Notes under the pieces: model-generated | Told to the model about the DNA's origin: nothing | The model's database searches: none | The model's input: the letters and a program-made list of their open reading frames with translations, nothing else | Assembly (NCBI GenBank): GCA_016721565.1 | Contig: JADKHW010000020.1 | Coordinates: 1-64,000, forward strand | DNA from: a bacterium | GTDB lineage: Bacteria > Electryoneota > RPQS01 | DNA: 64,000 nucleotides | Reading direction: 5' to 3' | Shown here: in pieces, positions 29,358-39,400 of the stretch | Layout: every line of letters begins with the position of its first letter | Numbering within the stretch: position 1 is the first letter of the stretch | Translations under genes and position numbers: made by a program

Positions 29358-30698
29358 CTACTTAACGAGGAGCATCTTCTTCGTGGCGGTGAACTCGTTG
29401 CCGATCTTCACCGTGTAGAAGTACAAACCGCTCGTGAGATTCGTAGCATCGAAGCTAACGGTGTGGCGGCCGGCATTCATCGTGCCATTCACCAACGTCG
29501 CAACTTCCTGACCCATTGCGTTGTAAACCTTCAGGTTCACGACATTTTCAGCAACAACGTCAAACACCAGGCTGGTGCTCGGGTTGAAGGGGTTCGGGTA
29601 GTTCTGATGCAAAGCGTACTCAGTGATAACGGCCAGATTGGCCGACGGGGTCGCATTCACGACAACGCCCCACGCTTCACGCGAACCATCGAGGTTCACA
29701 GTTTCGAGGGTGTATTCATACGAGGTACCATTGACCACGCCGTTGTCCACAAAGCTATAGGTGGAACCAGTTGCGGAGTTGGCAGCTTCGATGTTACCAA
29801 CCATGTCATAAGCATCATGTCCAGCAATCTTACGGAAGACGCTAAAGCTGGCAATACTATTCTCAGACAAGGTGCTCCAGTTTAAGACAACACTGTTGTC
29901 ACGTGCTACGGCATCAATGCCACCGTGCTCTGCGGGCAGAATGTCATCAAGACGGAAGCAGATGCAACCATCAGATTCAATCACTAACTGCAAGCACCAT
30001 TCGCTCGTGCCTGAGTTGTACACCCAGCCCGCCGGAGTGACTTGGAAGGCCGCAGGCGTACCCTGGCATTCACCAAAGCCCGAGATTGGCTGTTCGTCAA
30101 TTCTCAATGGACCTAAGCAAATCGTTACAACGGTTCCGGCACAAGCGTTGAAGCAATTGGTGTAAACAGCGCCGTCCGGAAGGAAGTGATGTCCACCAAC
30201 AGTCTCGACATTGATGTTAGTCGGCCCATTACACGGAACAACCGTGGTCTCGCAGGTCCACGGCAATGCGCCCATATCGTAGTCATTCAAACCGTTCAAA
30301 ATCGTGATCACGGACGAAGTCCACTTCACACCACCGCAGTCACACACGAGGTAGTAACGTGAGGGCAGCGGGGTCAACGTCGAAATCGTGAACGTCGGGT
30401 CAACATAAAAGCCGCCCGGTGTGCCAAAGTCATAACCTGACTGAAGCGTGAACGAATTGTAGTTGGCCTCGCCAAAACCGTCGCCAACTGCAGGCTGCTG
30501 ATCCGAAGCATCAGGACCATTGTTGTTAGCATCCCAATAGATACGGACAACACAATCCGGACCCAACGGCTCGCCGCCGGTACACGAATTCATCAACAAG
30601 TTCGGACCAAAGTTGTACAAACCAGCGTTGAACTGTGCGTGGCTGACAGAAGCCAGCATAAACACCGCCATCGCAACAAAAATAATTCTCAATTTCAT
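29358..30698 (-). CDS. Secreted Cys-rich beta protein with type IX sorting domain
   Basis: A 446-residue protein with a signal peptide (MKLRIIFVAMAVFMLASVSH, cut after AQ). A middle part of about 240 residues is unusually rich in cysteine (YLVCDCGGVKW, CFNACAGTVVTICLG, ESDGCICFRLDD). An FN3-like domain follows (VVLNWSTLSENSIASFSVFR). The C-terminal 85 residues contain HQNYPNPFNPSTSLVFDV, VYNAMGQEVATLV and the ending SGLYFYTVKIGNEFTATKK. This is the type A sorting domain recognized by the type IX system, so the protein is exported and anchored or released at the surface. Its function is unknown. It has its own promoter and terminator and is monocistronic. No frameshift is seen. Confidence 0.85.
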   Translation of the reverse strand: MKLRIIFVAMAVFMLASVSHAQFNAGLYNFGPNLLMNSCTGGEPLGPDCVVRIYWDANNNGPDASDQQPAVGDGFGEANYNSFTLQSGYDFGTPGGFYVDPTFTISTLTPLPSRYYLVCDCGGVKWTSSVITILNGLNDYDMGALPWTCETTVVPCNGPTNINVETVGGHHFLPDGAVYTNCFNACAGTVVTICLGPLRIDEQPISGFGECQGTPAAFQVTPAGWVYNSGTSEWCLQLVIESDGCICFRLDDILPAEHGGIDAVARDNSVVLNWSTLSENSIASFSVFRKIAGHDAYDMVGNIEAANSATGSTYSFVDNGVVNGTSYEYTLETVNLDGSREAWGVVVNATPSANLAVITEYALHQNYPNPFNPSTSLVFDVVAENVVNLKVYNAMGQEVATLVNGTMNAGRHTVSFDATNLTSGLYFYTVKIGNEFTATKKMLLVK

Positions 30699-31009
30699 GT
30701 TCTCTCCTCAGTCTTTTGTTTTCTTCCACAGTCTATACATAGGGTCACTTATCGTGATAATGTCACCAAACTAATTGGTGTACTAAGTATAATACAGAGG
30801 CTGTGGCAAGTCAAGACAATTTCGTGAACGCAAAAAAAAGAGTGGCTAAGAAAATATCCATCTGAATATCTGTATCTATATAGATAACAAATATTTACTG
30901 AGTTGGATGTGTCAGAAATGTATGGGGTTGGTGGGCATGAACCAGCGGTGCCTCCTATAGATTCAAAGGCAATCGTGCAAAAAGAATCCGCTTAAAGCCG
31001 ATGTTTGAA
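30699..31009. other. Intergenic region between sorting-domain gene and response regulator
   Basis: It carries the minus-strand promoter at 30786-30814 on its left side. The rest (30815-31009) is AT-rich, includes the small palindrome TCTATATAGA, and shows no open frame or clear terminator for the upstream two-component genes. Confidence 0.4.
30786..30814 (-). promoter_or_regulatory. Sigma-70 promoter of the sorting-domain protein gene
   Basis: On the minus strand TTGACT, a 17-base spacer and TATACT lie about 90 bases before the start at 30698. Confidence 0.7.
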
Positions 31010-31387
31010 TCAGGCAACACTTTCAGACAGTGCCTGTTTAACAGACGATAGCAGCTGCATACGGTCAAACGGTTTGCTGATAGTCAGCGAAGCACCCAAA
31101 AGCTTTGCCATAGACAAGTAGTCTGACGGCCCCATTCGCCCTCCGCCTGAGATTGCAATAATCCGGCAATCGGGGTGATCTGCCTTCAGGAGTCGAATCG
31201 TCTCAATTCCCTCTTGCTCAGGCATAATAATGTCGGTGATCACGAGGTCAGCCGGGCAAGCCTGAAATTTTTCGAAGCCTTCACGGCCATTAGCAGCCGA
31301 TTCGACTTCGTAGCCTTCACGTTCAAGCATCCGGCAGATCATCTGACGGACATTGGGATCGTCATCTATGACGAGGATTTTGATCAT
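31010..31387 (-). CDS. CheY-like single-domain response regulator
   Basis: A 125-residue receiver domain with no output domain. The acidic pocket IDDDPNVRQM and the phosphoacceptor aspartate in DLVITDIIMPEQEG are present. The conserved lysine is in TISKPFDRMQLL, and the Thr/Ser switch is in IIAISGGGR. Its ATG overlaps the stop of the large hybrid kinase by four bases, so it is co-translated and is probably phosphorylated by that kinase. With no DNA-binding domain it must act through protein contacts or as a phosphate relay or sink. Confidence 0.92.
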   Translation of the reverse strand: MIKILVIDDDPNVRQMICRMLEREGYEVESAANGREGFEKFQACPADLVITDIIMPEQEGIETIRLLKADHPDCRIIAISGGGRMGPSDYLSMAKLLGASLTISKPFDRMQLLSSVKQALSESVA

Positions 31388-34300
31388 TGCGGCACCACTA
31401 TTTGAGAGTTATTAATTGTTGTGCGGACAATCTTAGCAAGCTCATTAGACCCAACAGGCTTGGCAAGAACGGCTGCGAAAGGTTCTTGGTTGTCTTCGGC
31501 CTGCAAACTTGCAGACAAGAGAATCACAGGTAAATTGGGATTATAGTCACGCGCGGACAGTGCCACATCGTGGCCTGATAGAATAGGCATACGGTCATCC
31601 ACAACGACGAGAGATATCGGTGGATTCGCTTGGGCGAGCATGACCAACGCGGCGACAGGGTCATTCGTCGAGGAAACTTTGTAACCAAAATTCTCGAGCA
31701 TCTGCCGTGCGAGCAAAAGAATGGTATCATCATCGTCGCAGAGCAAGATGTGCTCTGTTCCTTGCAAATCTTCATGTTCAACAGGCATCGCGACCGCTTC
31801 ACTTACTTCCAGCAATGGAAAGAATACGGTGATTTTCGTGCCTTTCCCGAGTTCTGAATCAACAGTAATCGCGCCGCCGTGTGCCTGAACGATGCCGTGA
31901 ACCACGGATAATCCAAGTCCCGTACCCTTTCCAACATCCTTCGTAGTAAAGAATGGTTCGAAGATTCGCTCGATAGTTTGTGAATCAATACCGGGGCCGG
32001 AATCTTCAACTGTCAAGATGGCATAATTGCCCTCGGACAAATTCGCTTTTCCAATCTTATCTGTCGCGTATAGGTATTCGCTGTTTAGCGAAACAGATAT
32101 CTCACCTATCTCGTCCCCGATTGCTTGATAAGCGTTTGTGCAAAGGTTCATCAGAATTTGATTCAGCATTGTCGGATCGGATAGCACGCATCCGACATTG
32201 TGAACATTTTGACAGAACTCGATATTGGGCGGAACGCTGGCGCGCAGGAGTCTAATCGTCTCTTTAACTACGATGTCAATCTGCAAGGGGTGACGAGTTT
32301 GATCGGCTTGACGACTGAAGGCAAGTATCTGCTGTACTAAGCCTTTCGCGCGATACGCCGCCTGAATCACCTGCTCAATGTCACGGCGGGTATTGGATTC
32401 AGGTTCAAGTTCACACGCGACCATGTCTGCATAGCCGAGAATCGGCGTCAGAATATTGTTGAAATCGTGCGCGATGCCGCCTGCAAGTGTGCCAATCGTC
32501 TCCAAACGCTGCGCATGACGCAACTGGGCCTCGAGGTCTTTGAATTCGCGCTCTGCCTTGACCTTTTCTGAGTTGTCGATTCCGATGGAGACAAAGACGG
32601 TCTTGTCGTTCCAATCCATGACCTGAAGAGTTGCATCAAAGGGGTACTTTGTCCCGTCCTTGCGGACATGGATGCTCGAACTGCGAACAGCTTCCATTGA
32701 ACCGTTGATAAGCGGCGCCGCAAGATTCTTGAGTTCACTTTCACTCCAGTTCTCAAGCAGGTTGGAGATCACCATTTCTTGAAGCTCTTCGAGGGAGTAG
32801 CCAGTATTTAGGCGCGCACGATGATTGGCCTCAATAATTTTCATGGAGTTCTTTTCCACGATGTAAACTTCATTCATGGAATGATCCATGATTCGTCCAA
32901 GCTGAGTCGCGCGTGCTTCCATATTCTTACGAATAGTAATGTTCGTCCAAGTACCGGCGGCGCGGAGTGGTGTACCGTCCTCATTCCATTGGACTACTTT
33001 TCCACGCGACAGAACCCAAATCCACGACCCGGATTTAGTACGGATGCGTTCTTCAATTTCGTAGTGGGTAGTTCTGTTCTCGACGTGATCGGCAAACGCG
33101 CTATTGAATTGATCGAGATAGTCCGGGTGAATCAAGTTTTCCCAGAACTTGACATGATGTTCAAATTCATTCGGATCAAATCCCAGCCATTCGACAATGC
33201 GCGGGTTGAAGTAGCAATCGCCGGAAACGACATTCCAATCCCAGAACCCGTCGGATGAACCTTCAAGCGCCAATCCGAGACGCTCTTCGCTGCTGCGCAC
33301 GCGCTCTTCCGCCAGAACTCGGTCGGTGTGATCGAGTGTGGTGCCGAAGAGTTTAAGGATGTTGCCGTTTTGATCACGCAATGCCTCACCCTGAGAGAAG
33401 GCATGGCGAATTTCCCCTGAGGGCCTGACAATACGGTAGTGAAGCTCAAACGAGTTTTGGCCACCCATGATGGCCTGATGAGCATCAATAAAAATCTGAC
33501 GGTCTTCGGGATGCACAATTTCGAGAAACTCGAAGAATGTCATCGGCAACTTCAGATTCGGTCGGTCATAGAGAACCAACTTCTCTTTGCTGACATACAT
33601 TTCATCTGTTATCGCATTCCAATTCCAGAATCCAAGTCCTGCGATTCTCTGAGCTTCTTTCAACTGATGACGGCTTTCATGCAGGTCACGCTCGTGCTGC
33701 AGGCGGTCACTGATATCGCGAATAAATGCCGAGAAAAGCACTTCATCACCCGAAGGGATTGTCCCGATGGACATTTCAATCGGGAATTCTGTGCCGTCTT
33801 TGCGGCAGGCCGACATTTGAACTTGGCGATTCAAAATGTCTGAAACACCTGTCCTTGCAAAGTTTTCAAGTCCTTGAAAATGGGCCTTTGCATGCGCATC
33901 CGGGATAATCAGATTATGCAGCAATTTGCCGATCGCTTCATCACGAGAGTAACCAAAGATTTTTTCGGCTTGCGGGTTCCACTCGGTGACAAGTCCAAAA
34001 TTGTCCATGGCAACGACGGCATCAAGGGAAGACGCCACAATCTGTCGAGCGAGGTTGCGCGAGCGCGCGAGTTCTTGTTCAGCTTCAACTTCCGATGTAA
34101 TCACTTCGGTGAACATGATTATCCCGCCAATTTCGCCGTCGCCGCTGTACCACGGTTTTATCTCCCAGCGGACCCAATCAATCGAGCCATCCGCTCGCGG
34201 GAACGGGTCTTTGGTACATTCTTCAGTGGCACCGCCCAGGCAACGCTTGTGGATTTCTTTCCACTCTTCACCGATTTCCGGAAAGACCTCATAGTGATTC

Positions 34301-36222
34301 TTGCCGATGACTTCCTTGTCCCCGATACCATAGTCAAGCCGCCACCTTTCACTAATGACTATATAGCGCATGTCATTGTCAAACATGGCTAAGGCGGCAG
34401 GAGAGTGCCGGATGAATAGTTGCAGCTGTTCTTCGCGCACTCGGAGCGCGTTCTCAATTTCACGACGATGAGTGATGTCCTTTCCGCTACTGTAGATTAG
34501 GCCATCATCTGCGCCGAGCACGGAATTCCATGCAACCCACTTATACGAACCGTCTTTGCAGCGAACGCGGACTTCCAAGGCAATAACTGATTCACCACGA
34601 AGCAGCTTTCCCATTGCCTCCGCGACGGCAGCCATGTCATCAGGATGAATGAGGGAGTGCCCCGGCTGGCTAAGCCGTTCTTCTCTGGTATAACCGGTCA
34701 TCCGCAAGTATGCTTCATTACATTGAAGCAACACTCCACTCAGATTTGCCACAGTTATTGAATCGCCGGAGATGTCAAAGTAACGTCGTAGCTCTTTGCC
34801 TGCACGGTCGCGCTCGGTAACATCGAGCGCAACACCGGTTGCTCCCACGAATTGCCCTCTGTCTGAAAACGTCGGTTCTACAAACGCTTCGAACGATCTG
34901 TTCCTGTGCTTAAAGTGAAAATCAATCGATGCGGCACCGTCGGCAAAGATCATTCTGTCAGCGATATCGGATTCAGCACAGGACACTACATCGTAGATTG
35001 CTCTGCCCATGAACTGTCGCTCAGTGAGGCCAATGGAGCCTAACGCCGCACCAGTTGCATATGTAATCTTGCCTTCAACATCTTGGGACCACAAGAGTGC
35101 AGGCATACGTTCAGTGAGTAGTCGCAGTTTGGATTCACGGTGTTTCAGATCGGCCTGTGCTTGCTGACGTTCAAGTGCGCGGCCAATGGAGCCTGCGACT
35201 ATGGTAAGGAGATCTGCATCGGCTTGTGTGTAGCGGTTTGGATCTTCATAGGATTGTACGACAAATACACCCTGTACGTCGTTGCCGACGCGAAGCGGAA
35301 CACCCAACCAACATGCGGCAGAATCACCAATCGGTCGCAATTGAAATTCCATTTTCAATTGTTCGCGATTAGTTTCGTTCATCAATACAGGCTTGCCATA
35401 CGTTCGAACGTAGTCCGTCAAGCCGCCTGAAAGATCCAGAGTGGACTCCATGCTCTCAATGAAACCTGATTTGTCCCTCGAAACGATCTTGGTGTAGGTA
35501 TTGGTATCCTTGTGGTAAACGGCCAGAAAGAAATTCCGAGTATCAACAAGCCGTGAGACTTGCTGTTCGACGTAGGTGATCAATTCAGGCAACGCTTCAA
35601 TCCGCGAGGAAGCGAGAGTGATTTTGTAGAGAACGTCTTTGCTGACTTCCTTCAGGTGGATATCCGAAACATCTCGAGCACAAAGAATATACTGTGCACC
35701 GTTGGGGCTATTTTCAAGCGGAGCCAACCGCAATTCCCAGAAGCCGACTCCGTTGCCGGGGAGCTTCATCTTGAACACGGCGGTAGTGCAGGAATCGCGG
35801 CCTCGTGAGTGTTCAGGCAGAAACTCGCGCCAGCGCGTACGCTCAATCTCATCGATAAGCTCTTCGACGGGTGTTCCGACGATTGTATTGAGTTCATTCT
35901 GCCAGCGATTGGCATAGAGAATTTTGCCGTCACGCGAGAGTAGAATGACGATCTCAGCGATGTTCTCGGCTAAGGCGCGCCAGACAGAGACGTCGTCATG
36001 GTCTGAGGCCCGTCGGGATTTCTTGATAGCCCAGACGCAGGCGACACCGATACTCAAGGCAAAGGCGAGTCCGAGTGCGGCGGGCCAGAACGACACAACG
36101 TTGAATCCCCCTGTGATCTGCGCGGCATAAAGGGTCGACGCGGAGGAGAGATATGCCGCCATGCCGATGGAGGTGGCGCAGAGTGGGCGAATTGGCCTAC
36201 AAAAGCTCTTGTGAACCGTCAT
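31384..36222 (-). CDS. Hybrid sensor histidine kinase with eight PAS and one GAF domain
   Basis: At 1612 residues this is a very large kinase in one open frame. Order: two hydrophobic N-terminal segments (to about 65), PAS1 (about 78-190), GAF (about 195-355, with FFLAVYHKDTNTYTKIV), and PAS2 to PAS8 in a row to about 1225. HisKA follows with the phosphoacceptor His near 1250 in GGIAHDFNNILTPILGY, then HATPase (NQILMNLCTNAYQAIGD, EDSGPGID, GTGLGLSVVHGI), and a C-terminal receiver with the aspartate in VVVDDRMPILSG. Several PAS modules have PAC-type ends such as GTTLDHTDRVLAEE. No haem- or flavin-binding signature is obvious, so the stimulus is unknown. It overlaps the CheY-like gene, and the two form an operon. 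Confidence 0.93.
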   Translation of the reverse strand: MTVHKSFCRPIRPLCATSIGMAAYLSSASTLYAAQITGGFNVVSFWPAALGLAFALSIGVACVWAIKKSRRASDHDDVSVWRALAENIAEIVILLSRDGKILYANRWQNELNTIVGTPVEELIDEIERTRWREFLPEHSRGRDSCTTAVFKMKLPGNGVGFWELRLAPLENSPNGAQYILCARDVSDIHLKEVSKDVLYKITLASSRIEALPELITYVEQQVSRLVDTRNFFLAVYHKDTNTYTKIVSRDKSGFIESMESTLDLSGGLTDYVRTYGKPVLMNETNREQLKMEFQLRPIGDSAACWLGVPLRVGNDVQGVFVVQSYEDPNRYTQADADLLTIVAGSIGRALERQQAQADLKHRESKLRLLTERMPALLWSQDVEGKITYATGAALGSIGLTERQFMGRAIYDVVSCAESDIADRMIFADGAASIDFHFKHRNRSFEAFVEPTFSDRGQFVGATGVALDVTERDRAGKELRRYFDISGDSITVANLSGVLLQCNEAYLRMTGYTREERLSQPGHSLIHPDDMAAVAEAMGKLLRGESVIALEVRVRCKDGSYKWVAWNSVLGADDGLIYSSGKDITHRREIENALRVREEQLQLFIRHSPAALAMFDNDMRYIVISERWRLDYGIGDKEVIGKNHYEVFPEIGEEWKEIHKRCLGGATEECTKDPFPRADGSIDWVRWEIKPWYSGDGEIGGIIMFTEVITSEVEAEQELARSRNLARQIVASSLDAVVAMDNFGLVTEWNPQAEKIFGYSRDEAIGKLLHNLIIPDAHAKAHFQGLENFARTGVSDILNRQVQMSACRKDGTEFPIEMSIGTIPSGDEVLFSAFIRDISDRLQHERDLHESRHQLKEAQRIAGLGFWNWNAITDEMYVSKEKLVLYDRPNLKLPMTFFEFLEIVHPEDRQIFIDAHQAIMGGQNSFELHYRIVRPSGEIRHAFSQGEALRDQNGNILKLFGTTLDHTDRVLAEERVRSSEERLGLALEGSSDGFWDWNVVSGDCYFNPRIVEWLGFDPNEFEHHVKFWENLIHPDYLDQFNSAFADHVENRTTHYEIEERIRTKSGSWIWVLSRGKVVQWNEDGTPLRAAGTWTNITIRKNMEARATQLGRIMDHSMNEVYIVEKNSMKIIEANHRARLNTGYSLEELQEMVISNLLENWSESELKNLAAPLINGSMEAVRSSSIHVRKDGTKYPFDATLQVMDWNDKTVFVSIGIDNSEKVKAEREFKDLEAQLRHAQRLETIGTLAGGIAHDFNNILTPILGYADMVACELEPESNTRRDIEQVIQAAYRAKGLVQQILAFSRQADQTRHPLQIDIVVKETIRLLRASVPPNIEFCQNVHNVGCVLSDPTMLNQILMNLCTNAYQAIGDEIGEISVSLNSEYLYATDKIGKANLSEGNYAILTVEDSGPGIDSQTIERIFEPFFTTKDVGKGTGLGLSVVHGIVQAHGGAITVDSELGKGTKITVFFPLLEVSEAVAMPVEHEDLQGTEHILLCDDDDTILLLARQMLENFGYKVSSTNDPVAALVMLAQANPPISLVVVDDRMPILSGHDVALSARDYNPNLPVILLSASLQAEDNQEPFAAVLAKPVGSNELAKIVRTTINNSQIVVPQ

Positions 36223-36360
36223 AAGGGAAATCGTTATTTAGACTTGTTTTCGGACAAGAACGCTATAACACATGGCATAGGGTATGCTGACTCGATTTCG
36301 ACACCATGCTTCAAGCATTGTTGACAATTGCACATTTCATGCCCTTATGTCCCGAAAACA

Positions 36361-36387
36361 CGAAAGCCCGCTGAGGGCGGGCTTTCG
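36361..36387 (-). terminator. Hairpin after the giant sorting-domain protein gene
   Basis: CGAAAGCCCGC and GCGGGCTTTCG form an 11-bp stem 25 bases past the stop at 36412, before the kinase gene. The T-run is short in either direction. Confidence 0.65.
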
Positions 36388-36411
36388 TTACTTAACCTTA
36401 GTGAGGCAAGG

Positions 36412-39400
36412 CTATTTCAGCAGGACCATCTTCTGGACGGCTGAGTAGTTTCCTGCATTCATCTTGACCAGATACATACCCGTGGGCAGATTGGCCGCGT
36501 CAAAGTTTACAGCATGGCGACCCGCAGCCATCATTTGATCAACGGGACGTGCCACTTCCTGACCCTGAATGTTGAACAGCACAAGTTCGACACGGCTTTC
36601 CTGCGGAACATCGAAGCTCAACACAGTGGTCGCATTGAACGGATTCGGATAGTTCTGATGCAATGCAAATTCAGTCGGCAATTCGGCATTTTCATCGGCA
36701 TCGGTTGACTGACTAATCGTGACCGGAATTGACAAGGGGCTATCATGGTCATTGTGCGTGACCGTAATCGTGGCCGAATAGTCACCCGGAGCGAAGTTTG
36801 CCGTGGCACCGTTGACCGTAATCAACTGCGACTGATTGGCCGCGACGTTACCTGTAGCGTTCGTCACGGTCAGCCAGTTCTGACTCGTGGTTATCGAGTA
36901 TTCGAGATCACACTGACCGTTGGGGTTGGTGATTTCAAATTCAGCCGTAGCATTTTGACCCACGACAGATAACACGTTGATCGATGTTACGCTGAAAGCG
37001 GCATTCGGCTGGCGCATTGTGAAGTTGCGCGTCGCGGTGCCATCATCGGCCACTACGACGTTTGTGGCTTCCTGATCACAATAGCCTTGAATGTGTGCTC
37101 TAACGTGGTATGTTCCCGGTTCGACTTCAAGTACATACAGACCGGTTACGTCGGTTGTCACGAACAGATCAGGAACTTCATCCACAGTGACACGAACGTT
37201 GTTGAGCGGCGCATTGGAACCGAACTCACGGATGAGACCCGTGATTGTTCCAGATGGACCGGCCCAAAACGCGATCGACGTTTCACTCTCCGGTGCGATT
37301 GAACCTGAGCCTTGTGCATAAACCGGAACGGCGCTCGTACTGGTAGCATCTTCAATACCAACTGTACAATCCTGATTTCCGGGCCAACCGTTAGTGGGGA
37401 TGGTGTTGTAGTTGAAGATTGCCGCTCCGCCTTCTTCGAGAATCAACTGGAACGTGTAAGTGAAGCTGAAGTCGTTCAGGTGCGGGAGATTAATCCAGCT
37501 AATGATGAATCGATCTTCTGCGGCATCATTGTAGATATACACTTGAGCACCTTCAAACGCACCAAGCTCATCCCAGAAGGGATAGATTGCGGCATTCGGT
37601 TCGATACCGTCCGGAATCGGCTGGCTAAACCAGAAACCTTGCGATTGTATGAATGAAACCCAACCACCAGGAGAAATGTACACTTGTGTGTATTCCTCTC
37701 CAAGGAACGGGTAGCTGAATCCCAAGTCAACCGGACCTGCGGTAGCGCCCCACCAGTCGAAAGTGAGTGGTGTACCGACTCCTGTGATGTCAACCCATTC
37801 GTAGTCAACGGCCTCAAACGGACTGACGACTGCACCGATAAACGGTTCGGATGGATCAGACACATTGGGAACTTCATCTTGCACAGTAACCGTCCACGTA
37901 TAGAAACCGTCGTTTTGCGGCGGGGTATCGTTGAACGTCGTGGTTCCTGCGGCCAGCGTTGCGATGAGCACACCATCACGGTAAAGTTTGTACTGAGCCA
38001 AATCGACGAGAGCCGATCCATCGCGGTTCAGCGTCGGGGCAACCCATGCCAAGGCCATCTGCGTGTTGCCAATGGGCGTGCCGGTCAAACCGGACGGCGC
38101 TTCCGGAGCCATGTTGCAACTCAAAGTACGAACAGGCGATGACGGAGATTCAACACCGTTATCATACATGGCCGTAACGTGATAACTGTAAGGAGTATTT
38201 TCGATGCGGTTCAAGTCGAAGTAATTCGTTTCGACGGGTTGTCCGATCATCGTATTGCCACGGTAAACGCGGTAGTTGACGATGTCATCGAGCGGAGTCC
38301 GCGGATCGCGAGTAACTAACTGAACCTGCGGGGCTTCGACGTATGGAGCAAACCAACGATCAAGCGGATGGAATTCATTGCTTGTGCGGGTAATCGGACC
38401 GCGCGAAATGGCCTTCTTGTAGTCACCACCAGTAATGTGGGCAGGGTTTTCTACTGAACCAACAATGGGAAGCGTGGGAACGCGATCAATTGCGTAGCCG
38501 GACGCAGAACCCGTTGAGAGCATGTAGAAGTCTTGGTTCATTGCCAGACCACCTTCAGGTGGCGGTCCACCAATCCATGCACGCATCATCCAATCATGCG
38601 CAGTCCACAGATTCCAGAAATCATTTGGTGTCTGTGTCCAATAGGAGCGGTTGTCAACTGCTGTCCAGTCTGAACCAACGGCAGGCTGGTCATTTTCATT
38701 GGGCGGGAACTGATAGACAATGTAGAAGTCGCCCGGTTCGTCCAAGAACAGGCTACCGTCGGTTTCGCAGTAAACCCAACCCGGAGTAGAATCAGCGTGG
38801 AGGTTTGTCCATTCATACATGGCGTTGGTAATGTCCGGACCGTCAAAAGCTTCTGACGGAGGACAAATACCAATCCACGGAATCTCAAGCTGGTCTTCAA
38901 CAAAGACGGTGGCCGCATAAATCAGAAGCGGGAAGCTCGCATCGTCCGGCGGCGTCATGCGCACACAGAAATAGTCTGAAGGACCGGCAGGGAAGGCCAC
39001 AACGTAGAACTGTTCGGCTGAACCATCGTCATAGAACAGTTCAGTTCCTTGGATGACGCCGGAGTCAACCATGACAAGTGAATGCGATCGTCATAATTAC
39101 CGTCAGCTCCCAATTGGGTGACAGGAAGCTCGCCGTAGAGAACGGTGGCCTGATTAGAGCGAATGGACGTAACCGGAACATTTACGTTGTTATCTGTGGC
39201 AGTAACGACGTACTGATAGATTCCGTCCGCCGTCAGCGTTTGTTGGAAAGTCGTGCCGGTGCTTGTGCCTTGCTGTACAAAATCCGGATCGCCTGCAATT
39301 CTGCGATAGATCGTGTAAACATCAACCAGCGGATCCGCTGCAGCGGTCCAGGTGAGTGTCATGAGGCCTGACGCACTATTAACCGAACCTGCCACGTTGG

